Assembly: GCA_000737985.1 (NCBI GenBank)
Contig: JNVT01000093.1
Coordinates: forward strand, 1 to 46,766
DNA from: Gammaproteobacteria bacterium MFB021
GTDB taxonomy: Bacteria; Pseudomonadota; Gammaproteobacteria; Pseudomonadales; Halomonadaceae
Length of the DNA stretch: 46,766 nucleotides
Reading direction: 5' to 3'
A program made the position numbers and the translations under genes. Shown here piece after piece: positions 8,388-16,836 of this stretch; the first letter of the stretch is position 1; every line of letters begins with the position of its first letter. Below the pieces are notes generated by a model. That model saw only the letters and a program-made list of their open reading frames with translations. It ran no database searches and was not told where the DNA came from.

Positions 8388-8402
8388 CCCCCCCCCCCCC
8401 CC
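8388..8402 (+). repeat. Homopolymer of 15 C, possible slippage (phase-variation) tract
   Basis: Fifteen consecutive C residues lie 18 bases upstream of the hydrolase ATG, immediately before its AGAGGAG ribosome-binding site and about 95 bp from the mtgA start. Long poly-C or poly-G runs at such positions are typical sites of slipped-strand change in length, and also common spots for sequencing error. Confidence 0.9.
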
Positions 8403-8420
8403 GCCCAGAGGAGTAGCCGC

Positions 8421-9233
8421 ATGTCGATCGACGCCTTCATCCGTCGCCTCGAGCGCCTGGATGCCGAACCCGACGCTCCGCTCGCCGAGCGCCGCGCAGC
8501 CTACGAGCGCTTGCACCGCGAGCGGCGGCCGCCCGACCCGGCGGGCCTGCGAGTCGAGGATGCACACATCGCGGGGGTGGCGGTGCGCCGCTTCACGCCC
8601 CGCGACGCGCAGAGCGGCTGCGTGGTCTATCTGCATGGCGGCGGCTGGATCATCGGTTCGACGGCGAGCCACCACGGCATCACCGCCGATCTGGCCGCGC
8701 GTCTCGGCCGCGAGGTGGTGAGCGTGGATTATCGCCGTGTGCCCGAAGCGAGCTATGCCACCGCACTGGCCGACTGTGTGGCGGTGGTCAACGCCTGTAC
8801 GCCGCTGGCAGTGGTGGGTGACAGCGCCGGCGGGCGCCTGGCGATCGATGTCGCCCACCGCGGCTGGCAGGGAGTGCTGGGGCTGATCTATCCGGTGGTG
8901 GGCGCGCCCACGCCGGAGACACTGGGCGAAGACGCCCCGCTACTGTCGCGCGCGGATATCCTGGCGCTATGGCAGAGCGTGGCCACCGCGGTGCCGGCGA
9001 TCCCCGCCGAGCGAGTGCCGACACCGACCATCGAGGTGCTGGCGGTCGCGCGCGACCCGCTCACCCGGCCGCTGGAGGCGGCAGTCGAGGCGTGGCGCCA
9101 GGCCGGGGCCGAGGTGGGCTATCGCTGCGCACCGGAGATGGTCCACTCGGCGCTGCACGGCCACGCCGAGCTGCCGGCGATGCGCGAGGCCTGGCAAGCG
9201 TTCTGCCAGGCGCTGGCCGCACGCCTCCGCTGA
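8421..9233 (+). CDS. Alpha/beta hydrolase of the hormone-sensitive lipase type
   Basis: The 270-residue esterase-like protein has the oxyanion motif HGGGW (72-76) and the nucleophile elbow GDSAGG (133-138, Ser135), which place it in the HSL/acetyl-esterase group. A likely acid is the Asp in VARDPL and the catalytic His is in MVHSALHG near the C-terminus. The ATG at 8421 was chosen because AGAGGAG lies just upstream and the preceding open frame crosses the poly-C tract. No signal peptide is seen, so it is probably cytoplasmic. The substrate is unknown. Expression may vary with the length of the poly-C tract. Confidence 0.85.
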   Translation: MSIDAFIRRLERLDAEPDAPLAERRAAYERLHRERRPPDPAGLRVEDAHIAGVAVRRFTPRDAQSGCVVYLHGGGWIIGSTASHHGITADLAARLGREVVSVDYRRVPEASYATALADCVAVVNACTPLAVVGDSAGGRLAIDVAHRGWQGVLGLIYPVVGAPTPETLGEDAPLLSRADILALWQSVATAVPAIPAERVPTPTIEVLAVARDPLTRPLEAAVEAWRQAGAEVGYRCAPEMVHSALHGHAELPAMREAWQAFCQALAARLR

Positions 9234-9264
9234 ACGCGCATGCCGATCCGTAAGCGAATGCCAT

Positions 9265-10203
9265 TCAGTTCGCGAACTCAGCCCTGACCACCTCGCTCGC
9301 CGGCTTGCCGTTCTTGGCGGTGACACCCTCGAGCCACTGGGCCACGGTCGCCTCGTGGCTCTGGATCCATTCGCTGGCCACCTCGTTCGCGGGGCGCTCC
9401 TCGTGGCTGTACTGGTAGACCCAGTCGTTCTGGTCGGCGATGTCGACCCGGTACTGGGAGAAGAAGCGATAGAGATTGGCATCCTGCTGCTCGAGCCCTC
9501 CCGGCACCAGGGTCCACACCGTGCTGACGATATCGGCGACACCGCTGTCGTCGGCATCCTTCAGGTAGTAGAGGTCGTAGTTGACGTTCATCCAGTGCGG
9601 CTCCCAGCCGACGAACGTCACCCACTCATGATCGGCGATCTTCTGCCCGGCATAGGCCAGCATCGCCGCGGTGGAGCTCTCCTGCAGCTGCCAGTCACCA
9701 AGCCCGGCCTTGTCCTCGGCGATCGCCTTCAAGATGGCGTCGTTGATGCCGGTCCCCGCTTCGATGCCCTGGATCTTGCCACCGAAACGATCGCGGTAGC
9801 GGTCGAGATCGGCCACGCTGTCGACCCCCGCCTCGTGCACGTAGGCGGGCACCACCAGCCCCGAGTTGGCGTTGCTGATATTGGCCGCGGCGTGGGCCAG
9901 GCGCCCCGAGTCGAGCAGCGGCTCGGTCATCTCCTGCTGCACCGGATACCAGTTGCCCAGGTAGGCATCCAGCTGACCGTTGGCCAATCCGTTGAGGATC
10001 ACTCCCACCGCCAGCTCCTTCTGCTCGGTGCGGTAGCCCATGGCGTCGAGCAGCTGAGCGGCGATCTCGGTCTTGACCGTGACCCCGGGCCAGGGCGAGA
10101 CGCCGAAGCGCACCTGGTCGAGATCGGCGTGCGCCGGGCCAGCGGCGAGCAGAGCCAGGGTGGTGAGCGTCAAGCCGTATTGCGGCAGCGTGAATCTTCG
10201 CAT
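9265..10203 (-). CDS. Glycine betaine/choline-type ABC substrate-binding protein (orphan)
   Basis: The 312-residue periplasmic protein has a signal peptide (1-26, cleavage after AHA) and an OpuAC-type domain. Tryptophans in VSPWPGV, YLGNWYPVQ and VGWEPHWMN are placed like the aromatic cage that holds quaternary ammonium groups in ProX/ChoX proteins. Choline, glycine betaine or proline betaine are therefore likely ligands. No ATPase or permease gene is adjacent, so it must use a transporter encoded elsewhere or act as a sensor. GAGGA lies eight bases before the ATG. It is divergent from the CysB-type regulator, but a regulatory link is not implied by function. Confidence 0.87.
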   Translation of the reverse strand: MRRFTLPQYGLTLTTLALLAAGPAHADLDQVRFGVSPWPGVTVKTEIAAQLLDAMGYRTEQKELAVGVILNGLANGQLDAYLGNWYPVQQEMTEPLLDSGRLAHAAANISNANSGLVVPAYVHEAGVDSVADLDRYRDRFGGKIQGIEAGTGINDAILKAIAEDKAGLGDWQLQESSTAAMLAYAGQKIADHEWVTFVGWEPHWMNVNYDLYYLKDADDSGVADIVSTVWTLVPGGLEQQDANLYRFFSQYRVDIADQNDWVYQYSHEERPANEVASEWIQSHEATVAQWLEGVTAKNGKPASEVVRAEFAN

Positions 10204-10501
10204 GCGGGCGTTCCTCGGTTTTGTTGTCGGTTACCGGCTTACTGTGACGCAATCGGGCGCCACGACTTGACGCCAAGCGACAGGTAATAAGCGTTAACGG
10301 ACACGGAACACGAGATGCGCGGTCGAGCGCGTCGGAGACGATGGGTCGCCGAGTCCACTCTCACCACGCTTGATCGCTTCTCATAGACCCCGAACGAATA
10401 AAAGATGAATCCGAAAGCCGATATGGTTATGAAGATAATCTATTTATCCGGCTGAAAGACTCGCTCTATCCTCGCGGAAATAGACCGCCATCGAGCCCGC
10501 C
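10204..10501. promoter_or_regulatory. Divergent control region, binding protein / CysB-type regulator
   Basis: This 298-bp gap holds no supported gene. The part from about 10395 to 10450 is clearly richer in A and T than its surroundings and contains TTATGAAGATAATC, the kind of AT-rich sequence that CysB-family proteins bind. No hexamer pair was convincing. Confidence 0.4.
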
Positions 10502-11434
10502 ATGAATTTCCAGCAGCTACGCATCGTGCGCGAGACCGTGCGCCAGCGCTTCAATCTGACCGACGCCTCGAACGCGCTCTTCACCTCCCAGTCCGGTGCC
10601 AGCAAGCATATTCGCGATCTCGAGGAGGAGCTCGGGGTCGAACTGTTCGAGCGGCGTGGCAAGCGCATTCTCGGCCTGACCACCGCCGGGGGAACCCTGC
10701 TGGAGACGATCGAGCGCATTCTGCTCGACGCCGAGAACCTGAAACGCTCGGCGCAGCAGCTGGCCAACCAGGACCAGGGCCGGCTGGCGATCGCCACCAC
10801 CCATACCCAGGCCCGCTACGCGCTGCCGCCGATCGTGGCCCAGTTCAAGGAGCGCTTTCCCAAGGTGAACCTGGAGCTCCACCAGTGCAGCCCGTCGGAG
10901 ATCGTCTCGCTACTCAAGAGCGGGCGTGTGGATATCGGCATCGCCACCGAGGGCGTCAACGACGAAGGATCGTCGTTCGTGCGCTTCCCCTTCCACCACT
11001 GGCATCACAGCATCGTCGTTCCCGCGGGCCATGCGCTATCGCAGGCGCAGGAGCTGCGGCTCGAGGATATCGCCGGCTATCCCATCGTCACCTACCACGA
11101 AGGGTTCACCGGACGGGCGCGTATCGACCAGGCGTTCCAGGCCGCGGGGCTGGTACCCAACGTGGTGCTCACGGCACTGGATGCGGACGTGATCAAGACC
11201 TACGTCGAGCTCGGCCTGGGCATTGGGGTGATCGCCTCGCTGGCCTACAGCGACGAGCGCGATCGCGACTTGACCCTGCTCTCGGGCCAAGCGCTGTTTC
11301 CCCGCAACACCACCTACCTCGCGCTGCGTCGTGGCCACTTCCTGCACGCCTTCGCCTACGCGTTTCTCAAGCTGTGCAGCGATGATCTCGACGAGGATAC
11401 GGTACAGCGTGCGCTCGGCGGCCGCCGCGACTGA
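10502..11434 (+). CDS. cbl: CysB/Cbl-type LysR regulator of sulfonate sulfur use
   Basis: The 310-residue protein starts MNFQQLRIVRETVRQRFNLT and continues LFTSQSGASKHIRDLEEELG, the distinctive CysB/Cbl N-terminus. In enterobacteria Cbl activates the ssu and tau genes under sulfur limitation, with adenosine phosphosulfate or acetylserine as signals. The effector domain includes TTHTQARYALPPIV, which also fits the CysB group. It lies directly before ssuE on the same strand (127 bp gap), in keeping with control of the ssu genes. CysB itself cannot be excluded from sequence alone; the location next to ssu favours a Cbl/SsuR role. Confidence 0.87.
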   Translation: MNFQQLRIVRETVRQRFNLTDASNALFTSQSGASKHIRDLEEELGVELFERRGKRILGLTTAGGTLLETIERILLDAENLKRSAQQLANQDQGRLAIATTHTQARYALPPIVAQFKERFPKVNLELHQCSPSEIVSLLKSGRVDIGIATEGVNDEGSSFVRFPFHHWHHSIVVPAGHALSQAQELRLEDIAGYPIVTYHEGFTGRARIDQAFQAAGLVPNVVLTALDADVIKTYVELGLGIGVIASLAYSDERDRDLTLLSGQALFPRNTTYLALRRGHFLHAFAYAFLKLCSDDLDEDTVQRALGGRRD

Positions 11435-11561
11435 GTGCCGCCGATCCGCGGGCAGCCCTATAAGCACGGCAGGATTTCTTATTTCACCGCGCCAACGAGC
11501 CCCTGCTAGCGTCGAAGCCGATTCGCCAACCCCCATACGCCCCGGACCAGAGAGGATCGCC

Positions 11562-12131
11562 ATGCATCTCGTCACCCTTGCCGGTAGCCCCGGCAACCAC
11601 TCACGCTCGACGCGCATGCTGACCCACGTTACCCAGCGAGCGCGCGCCGTGGGGGCGCACTGCCGCGCTTTCGGTCTGGCGGATTTCGATCCTGCCGTGC
11701 TGGTCGAGGGGCGTTGGGACAATCCTGCCGTCGCCGCACTACGCGCGGCAGTGGCAGATGCCGACGCACTGATCGTGGCCACGCCGGTCTATCAGGCCTG
11801 CTTCAGCGGCGGTCTCAAGCTGCTGCTCGACCTGCTGCCGCAGAATGCCCTGGCGCACACCACCTCGCTGGCGCTGGCCAGCGGCGGCAGCGACCGTCAC
11901 CTGCTGATGCTCGACTATGCCCTCAAACCGGTCCTGGCCAGTCTCGGCGCCCGCCGTCAGCTCGCCGGCGTCTACGCCAACGCGGTCCAGCTCAGCCGCG
12001 ACGAAGACGGCGAATACCACCTCGGCGGCGAGCTGCATACACGTCTGAACGAAGCCTTCGACGAACTCCACGAGAGTGTGATGGCACAGCACCGCCCACG
12101 CCACCCGGCACGCGCGGCAGCGATGGTCTAG
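11562..12131 (+). CDS. ssuE: NADPH-dependent FMN reductase SsuE
   Basis: The 189-residue flavodoxin-like reductase supplies reduced FMN to the SsuD monooxygenase. The N-terminus MHLVTLAGSPGNHSRST is the flavin-phosphate loop of the family, and IVATPVYQACFSGGLKLLLD carries the SsuE dimer and flavin region. The ATG at 11562 has AGAGG upstream and gives the expected length; the longer open frame before it overlaps the regulator gene. It is separated from ssuCBDA by about 570 bp, so it may have its own promoter, while still sharing control by the upstream Cbl-type protein. Confidence 0.92.
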   Translation: MHLVTLAGSPGNHSRSTRMLTHVTQRARAVGAHCRAFGLADFDPAVLVEGRWDNPAVAALRAAVADADALIVATPVYQACFSGGLKLLLDLLPQNALAHTTSLALASGGSDRHLLMLDYALKPVLASLGARRQLAGVYANAVQLSRDEDGEYHLGGELHTRLNEAFDELHESVMAQHRPRHPARAAAMV

Positions 12132-12534
12132 ACGCGGATCGTTAGTGGCCGCACTCGGCCAGCCGGTGTCGATCTTCGATTCGATGGACGACGTTCAGCG
12201 CGCCGGCATAGCACCCAGTGGAGGCAGCGTATCTCAGCCGATGCCGCTGCCTGTTCGCGCGTATGTGTCGAGTCACCGTCGGTGATCGGTATTTTGAGAG
12301 CACGCTCCGATGATGTCTCTCATGACCTCTTTACGCACTCCATTGTCACGCCCTCTTCCCACGGGATTCCCCTTCTCTTTCTGAAGCACCCTTCACCCCC
12401 CTTTTACTACCCTTCAAACTTTCTCCTACCCCATTATCCCCTTTACACGTACCGGAACACATCCACCAACCTAATCACCTGAGTCCCGCTCGATTTTTGA
12501 AAACCTTCTTTTCATACGTCTGGCGACAGGCACA

Positions 12535-12563
12535 TGGAAACCGGAAAACGGCATATCTATAAG
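12535..12563 (+). promoter_or_regulatory. Probable sigma-70 promoter of ssuCBDA
   Basis: TGGAAA (12535-12540), a 17-bp spacer and TATAAG (12558-12563) form a plausible promoter about 140 bp before ssuC. The -10 box is good and the -35 is weak, as expected for an activator-dependent promoter. Confidence 0.45.
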
Positions 12564-12587
12564 CATGAAATGCCGATGAACATGCTT
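12561..12587. promoter_or_regulatory. Inverted repeat overlapping the putative ssuC start site
   Basis: AAGCATG (12561-12567) and CATGCTT (12581-12587) are perfect complements with centres 20 bp apart, about two helical turns. The left arm overlaps the -10 box. It could be an operator or a hairpin at the very 5' end of the message. Confidence 0.5.
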
Positions 12588-12701
12588 TCCCTTTCAGCCC
12601 ATAACCAATGCATTATTTCTCATTTCTCGCGCCCTCCCTGTCGCTGTTAGCGTTATTTGCAGACAGCTATTTCATCGGCCATGGCGAGGGAGAAAATATC
12701 G

Positions 12702-13490
12702 ATGTCACCTGCTAGAAGACGCACTCTGGACCGCTGGCTTCCCTGGTTGGTGCCACTGCTCATCGTCCTGTTCTGGCAGTGGCTGGTCAGCGACGGCTGG
12801 ATTGCCAGCCGCCTACTGCCCACTCCGCTATCCGTTCTCGAGGCAGGTTGGCGTCTCAGCGCCAGCGGCGAGCTGCCGCATCATCTGCTGATCAGTTTCC
12901 AACGCGCCGCGCTGGGCTTTCTGATCGGCGCCAGCATCGGCCTGCTGCTCGGCACGCTCAGCGGACTCTCCTGGTGGGGCGAGAAGCTGCTCGACAGCAG
13001 CGTACAGATGGTGCGTAACGTGCCCCATCTGGCGCTGATTCCAATGGTGATCCTGTGGTTCGGCATCGACGAAACCGCGAAGATCTTTCTCGTCGCGCTG
13101 GGCACCGCTTTTCCCATCTATCTGAATACCTTTCATGGCATTCGTGGGATCGATGCCGATCTCATGGAGATGGCCAGAAGTTACGGGCTCTCGGGCCGGG
13201 CACTTTTCACTCATGTCGTTCTACCCGGCGCGATGCCCTCCATTCTGGTCGGCGTGCGCTACTCGCTGGGACTGATGTGGCTGACATTGATCGTTGCCGA
13301 GACCATCTCGGCCAGTTCGGGAATCGGTTATCTGGCGATGAATGCGCGTGAATTCCTGCAGACCGATGTCGTGGTTCTCACCATCGTGCTCTACGCCATT
13401 CTCGGCAAGCTCGCCGATGAATCCGCACGCTTTCTCGAGCGCCGCTGGCTGCGCTGGAATCCCGCCTATCGCGGAGGTCAGGTCCAATGA
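12702..13490 (+). CDS. ssuC: Aliphatic sulfonate ABC transporter permease SsuC
   Basis: The 262-residue inner-membrane protein has about six hydrophobic spans and the binding-protein-dependent transport (BPD) loop near residues 165-185 ([20 protein letters not shown]). It forms the channel of the SsuABC sulfonate importer. The ATG at 12702 was chosen because GAGGGAG lies nine bases upstream; an in-frame ATG at 12681 and a TTG at 12657 are possible but lack such a site. Its last four bases overlap ssuB (ATGA), so the two are translationally coupled. Nitrate or taurine permeases are similar, but ssuD and ssuE decide the assignment. Confidence 0.92.
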   Translation: MSPARRRTLDRWLPWLVPLLIVLFWQWLVSDGWIASRLLPTPLSVLEAGWRLSASGELPHHLLISFQRAALGFLIGASIGLLLGTLSGLSWWGEKLLDSSVQMVRNVPHLALIPMVILWFGIDETAKIFLVALGTAFPIYLNTFHGIRGIDADLMEMARSYGLSGRALFTHVVLPGAMPSILVGVRYSLGLMWLTLIVAETISASSGIGYLAMNAREFLQTDVVVLTIVLYAILGKLADESARFLERRWLRWNPAYRGGQVQ

Positions 13491-14362
13491 GTCCATCCAC
13501 TCTCTTTCATCCTCGCGACGGCTTTCCCGAGCCCCATGCCGAGACCCACGACAGCGCAATCTACCGTGAGATCTCGGCAACGAGCCGCCCCCGGGCGGGC
13601 AGCCATCTGAAGCTCGAAGGCATCGCCAAACGCTTCGGCAAGCTGGCCGTGCTCGACCGTCTCGACCTGGAAATCCCTGGCGGCCAGCTAGTCGCCATCG
13701 TCGGCCGCAGCGGCTGCGGCAAGAGCACCCTGCTGAAGCTGATCGCAGGGCTGGAAACGCTCGACAGCGGCCAGCTGAGCGCCGATGACCAGCCACTTTC
13801 GGCCCACCGCGATGACACCCGGCTGATGTTCCAGGAGGCACGTCTGCTGCCGTGGAAGCGCGTGATCGACAACGTCGCACTCGGCCTCGCGGGGGACTGG
13901 CGCCCACGTGCGCTGGAGGCGCTACGCGAGGTAGGACTCGGGGACAAGGCGGCCATGTGGCCGGCGCAGCTCTCAGGGGGACAGCGTCAGCGCGTCGCCC
14001 TGGCTCGGGCACTGATTCATCAGCCGCGTCTGCTGCTGCTCGACGAGCCGCTCGGGGCACTGGACGCGCTGACCCGGCTGGAGATGCACGCGCTGATCGA
14101 GAAGCTGTGGCAGCGCCACGCTTTCACGCTGCTGCTGGTCACCCACGATGTCGCCGAGGCCGTGCAGCTCGCTGACCGAGTCATCGTGCTGGAGGACGGC
14201 CGCATCGGCCTGGATCTGACAATACCGCTGCCACGTCCGCGGCAGCCGGCCTCACCCGGGGTATCGGCTCTGGAGACGCGAATTCTGCATCGCGTCCTCG
14301 GACGCAGCGAGCCCGACGGCGATGAGGCGTCACCTCACGCTTCTCGCCCCCCAACCCCCTAG
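13487..14362 (+). CDS. ssuB: Aliphatic sulfonate ABC transporter ATPase SsuB
   Basis: The 291-residue ABC ATPase drives sulfonate import. Walker [10 protein letters not shown] is at 73-81, the Q-loop in [14 protein letters not shown], the signature LSGGQRQRV at 162-170, Walker B LLLLDEP at 182-188 and the switch histidine near 220. The Q-loop sequence ARLLPW is typical of the SsuB/TauB/NrtD branch. The first 40 residues are an extension before the ABC domain with no recognised motif. The start overlaps the ssuC stop by four bases. Product location: inner face of the cytoplasmic membrane. Confidence 0.94.
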   Translation: MSPSTLFHPRDGFPEPHAETHDSAIYREISATSRPRAGSHLKLEGIAKRFGKLAVLDRLDLEIPGGQLVAIVGRSGCGKSTLLKLIAGLETLDSGQLSADDQPLSAHRDDTRLMFQEARLLPWKRVIDNVALGLAGDWRPRALEALREVGLGDKAAMWPAQLSGGQRQRVALARALIHQPRLLLLDEPLGALDALTRLEMHALIEKLWQRHAFTLLLVTHDVAEAVQLADRVIVLEDGRIGLDLTIPLPRPRQPASPGVSALETRILHRVLGRSEPDGDEASPHASRPPTP

Positions 14363-14380
14363 GCTCATGGAGAGACCTGC

Positions 14381-15565
14381 ATGACGACACTGTCCCCCAG
14401 CGATACGACACGCCTCAAGGTGCTGTGGTTTCTGCCCACTCACGGCGACGGCCACTATCTCGGCACCTCGGCGGGTGGACGCAATGTGGATATTCATTAC
14501 CTGCGCCAGATCGCCCAGTCCGCCGACCAGCTCGGCTACTACGGCGTGCTGCTGCCAACCGGAAGAAGCTGCGAGGACGCCTGGGTGGTAGCCTCGGCGC
14601 TGGCCCCCCTCACGCAGCGGTTGCGCTTTCTGGTCGCTGTTCGCCCAGGGCTGCAGTCCCCCGCCGTTGCCGCACGGATGACCGCGACGCTGGATCGCAT
14701 TTCCGGCGGGCGCCTGCTGATCAATGTGGTGACCGGCGGCGATCCGGTCGAGAACCGCGGCGATGGCATCTTCCTCGACCACGCCGAGCGCTACGCAGTG
14801 ACCCGCGAGTTTCTCGACGTCTACCAGCGCCTGCTGGCCGGCGAGACCGTCAACCACGCTGGCGAGCATCTGCATATCGAAGACGGCAAGCTGATCTTCC
14901 GGCCGGTGACGCCCAGTGGCCCGCCGCTCTACTTCGGCGGTTCTTCCCAGCCGGCGATCGACGTTGCCGCCAGCACGATCGACAAGTATCTGACCTGGGG
15001 CGAGCCTCCGGCACAGGTCGCCGAGAAGATCGCCAGCGTGCGCGAGGCGGCAGCCAAGGTTGGCCGCGATGTGACTTTCGGCATTCGTCTGCACGTCATC
15101 GTCAGAGAGACCGACGAGGAGGCGTGGCACGCCGCCGACAAGCTGATTTCCCATCTCGACGACGACACCATCGCTGCCGCCCAGAAAGTGTTCTCGCGTA
15201 TGGATTCGGTAGGCCAGTCACGCATGTCGCAATTGCACGGCGGCGACCGCAGCCAGCTCGAGATCAGCCCCAACCTGTGGGCCGGCGTCGGGCTGGTACG
15301 CGGTGGTGCCGGTACCGCCCTGGTCGGAAGTCCGGAGACGGTGGCGGAACGCATGCGCGAGTATCAGGCACTGGGGATCGACACCTTCATTCTCTCCGGC
15401 TATCCGCATCTGGAGGAGGCCTGGCGATTCGGTGAGTCCGTCCTCCCCCTGCTGTCACTCGAGGACACCACCGAGAGATCCGCCGCGGCGGTCGACATGG
15501 GCCCCTTCGGCGAGACCATTGCCAACAGCGAACGCCCGCCCGCGGCGGTAGCCAGCCGGCGCTGA
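14381..15565 (+). CDS. ssuD: FMNH2-dependent alkanesulfonate monooxygenase SsuD
   Basis: The 394-residue luciferase-family enzyme cleaves the C-S bond of alkanesulfonates with FMNH2 and oxygen, giving sulfite and the aldehyde. It aligns by eye with E. coli Ssu[14 protein letters not shown] near the start, [10 protein letters not shown] with Cys64 matching Cys54 of the E. coli enzyme, [30 protein letters not shown] and [17 protein letters not shown] lies six bases before the ATG. It follows ssuB by 18 bp. MsuD (methanesulfonate) enzymes are close relatives, so the preferred chain length cannot be fixed by reading. Confidence 0.96.
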   Translation: MTTLSPSDTTRLKVLWFLPTHGDGHYLGTSAGGRNVDIHYLRQIAQSADQLGYYGVLLPTGRSCEDAWVVASALAPLTQRLRFLVAVRPGLQSPAVAARMTATLDRISGGRLLINVVTGGDPVENRGDGIFLDHAERYAVTREFLDVYQRLLAGETVNHAGEHLHIEDGKLIFRPVTPSGPPLYFGGSSQPAIDVAASTIDKYLTWGEPPAQVAEKIASVREAAAKVGRDVTFGIRLHVIVRETDEEAWHAADKLISHLDDDTIAAAQKVFSRMDSVGQSRMSQLHGGDRSQLEISPNLWAGVGLVRGGAGTALVGSPETVAERMREYQALGIDTFILSGYPHLEEAWRFGESVLPLLSLEDTTERSAAAVDMGPFGETIANSERPPAAVASRR

Positions 15566-15620
15566 GCACGCCAACTCGTCATATCGACACGACTGCCCTC
15601 TTTCAGACGAAGGACTCAAT

Positions 15621-16703
15621 ATGCTCCAGCCCTATCTTTATGATCACCGCTCCCACGCCACGATCACGCGTCTCTCGATCACCGGCCGTTGGATCGACGC
15701 TCTCGCGATGTCTTTCTGCGCCGGGAGCTACCGGCGTCTCCTCGCCCGCCTCTGGGTGCTGCTATTCGCCGCTCTGGCTGCCGCTTTCGCCAGCCTGGCT
15801 GCGGCCGACGAACCGCCGACACGCGTGCAGATCGGCTTTCAGAAAGGCAGCATCCTCACCCTGCTGAAAGCGCGCGGCACGCTCGACGAGGCGCTGAAGG
15901 CGCGCGGTATCGGCGCCCGCTGGATCGAATTCCCCGCCGGCCCGCAGATGCTCGAAGCGCTGAACCTGGGCAGCATCGACTTCGCCACGGTGGGCGATGC
16001 GCCACCGATCTTCGCTCAGGCCGCCGGCGCCGACCTGGTCTACGTATCGCGGACACCAGCCAACCCCAAGACCGAAGCCATTGTGGTCCCGCAGGATTCA
16101 CCACTGCACAGCGTTGCCGATCTCGCGGGTAGAGCCGTGGCGCTCAACAAGGGGTCTGACGTCAACTATCTGCTGGTGAAAGCACTCGCCGCCGCCGGTC
16201 TCGACTATTCACAGGTCACGCCGCGCTATCTGAAGCCGGCGGATGCCCGTGCCGCCTTCCAGCAGGGGGCGGTCGATGCCTGGGCGATCTGGGATCCCTA
16301 CTACGCCGAAGCACAAGTAAATGCCGGCGCGCGACTGCTGACCGATGCCACTGACCTGGTACCGCACTACAGCTTCTATCTCTCGAGCCGTGACTTCGCC
16401 GAGACTCACCCGGAGATCGTCGATCTGTTCAACCAGCAGATCGCAGCGGTCAGCCGCTGGGCCGCGGCGCATCCCGACGATGCCGCGCAGATCTTGTCCC
16501 GCGCAACCGCTCTACCGGTGTCGATCTGGCAGCGCGCCATCGCGCGTACCCACTACGGTCTGGCGCCGGTCGACGACGACGTCCTCGCCGAGCAGCAGAT
16601 GCTGGCCGATACCTTCCACGACATCGGCCTGATCCCGAGAGAGGTCGACGTCAGCACGGCCAAGTGGGCGCGTTCTACCGAGAGCGTCGCCACCACCCGG
16701 TGA
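15621..16703 (+). CDS. ssuA: Sulfonate-binding periplasmic protein SsuA with long N-terminus
   Basis: The 360-residue substrate-binding protein belongs to the SsuA/TauA/NrtA class. The mature domain starts near PTRVQIGFQKGSILTLLKAR and includes FPAGPQMLEALNLGSIDFAT and GDAPPIFAQAAGADLVYV, typical of SsuA. It is the last gene of ssuCBDA. Its start is unusual: AAGGA six bases before the ATG at 15621 supports that start, yet the hydrophobic signal core (LLARLWVLLFAALAAAFASL) begins only near residue 40. An in-frame ATG at 15708 would give a normal signal peptide but lacks a ribosome-binding site. Confidence 0.92.
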   Translation: MLQPYLYDHRSHATITRLSITGRWIDALAMSFCAGSYRRLLARLWVLLFAALAAAFASLAAADEPPTRVQIGFQKGSILTLLKARGTLDEALKARGIGARWIEFPAGPQMLEALNLGSIDFATVGDAPPIFAQAAGADLVYVSRTPANPKTEAIVVPQDSPLHSVADLAGRAVALNKGSDVNYLLVKALAAAGLDYSQVTPRYLKPADARAAFQQGAVDAWAIWDPYYAEAQVNAGARLLTDATDLVPHYSFYLSSRDFAETHPEIVDLFNQQIAAVSRWAAAHPDDAAQILSRATALPVSIWQRAIARTHYGLAPVDDDVLAEQQMLADTFHDIGLIPREVDVSTAKWARSTESVATTR

Positions 16704-16776
16704 ACGCAGCGCCAGCGAGACGAGACGGCAAGGGCGGTCGCCGCAGGGCCCACTAGCACAAGGCCACGGACAGAGA

Positions 16777-16798
16777 AGCGGCCCCGGAAGGGGCCGCT
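16777..16798. terminator. Hairpin between convergent ssuA and fghA
   Basis: AGCGGCCCC (16777-16785), loop GGAA, and GGGGCCGCT (16790-16798) form a perfect 9-bp GC stem. T-runs are poor on both sides, so its strength as an intrinsic terminator is uncertain. Its position between convergent genes supports a terminator role. Confidence 0.65.
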
Positions 16799-16836
16799 CG
16801 CGCTAGGGCTGGACTATGTAGACACGCTCGCCTCGC

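Larger units (their letters stand above)
12132..12701. promoter_or_regulatory. Long gap inside the ssu cluster with pyrimidine-rich tract
   Basis: About 570 bp separate ssuE from ssuC. From about 12338 to 12480 the plus strand is strongly C/T-rich and much poorer in G than the neighbouring genes. A 66-codon frame at 12282-12482 has no family resemblance and unusual composition, so it is not called. The segment 12500-12660 is AT-rich and holds a probable promoter and an inverted repeat. Nothing suggests a mobile element. Confidence 0.5.

Noticed and set aside
12282-12482. 66-codon open frame in the ssuE-ssuC gap
   Set aside because: The composition follows the C/T-rich tract, there is no recognisable family, and no ribosome-binding site stands out. 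An open frame is expected in a pyrimidine-rich stretch.
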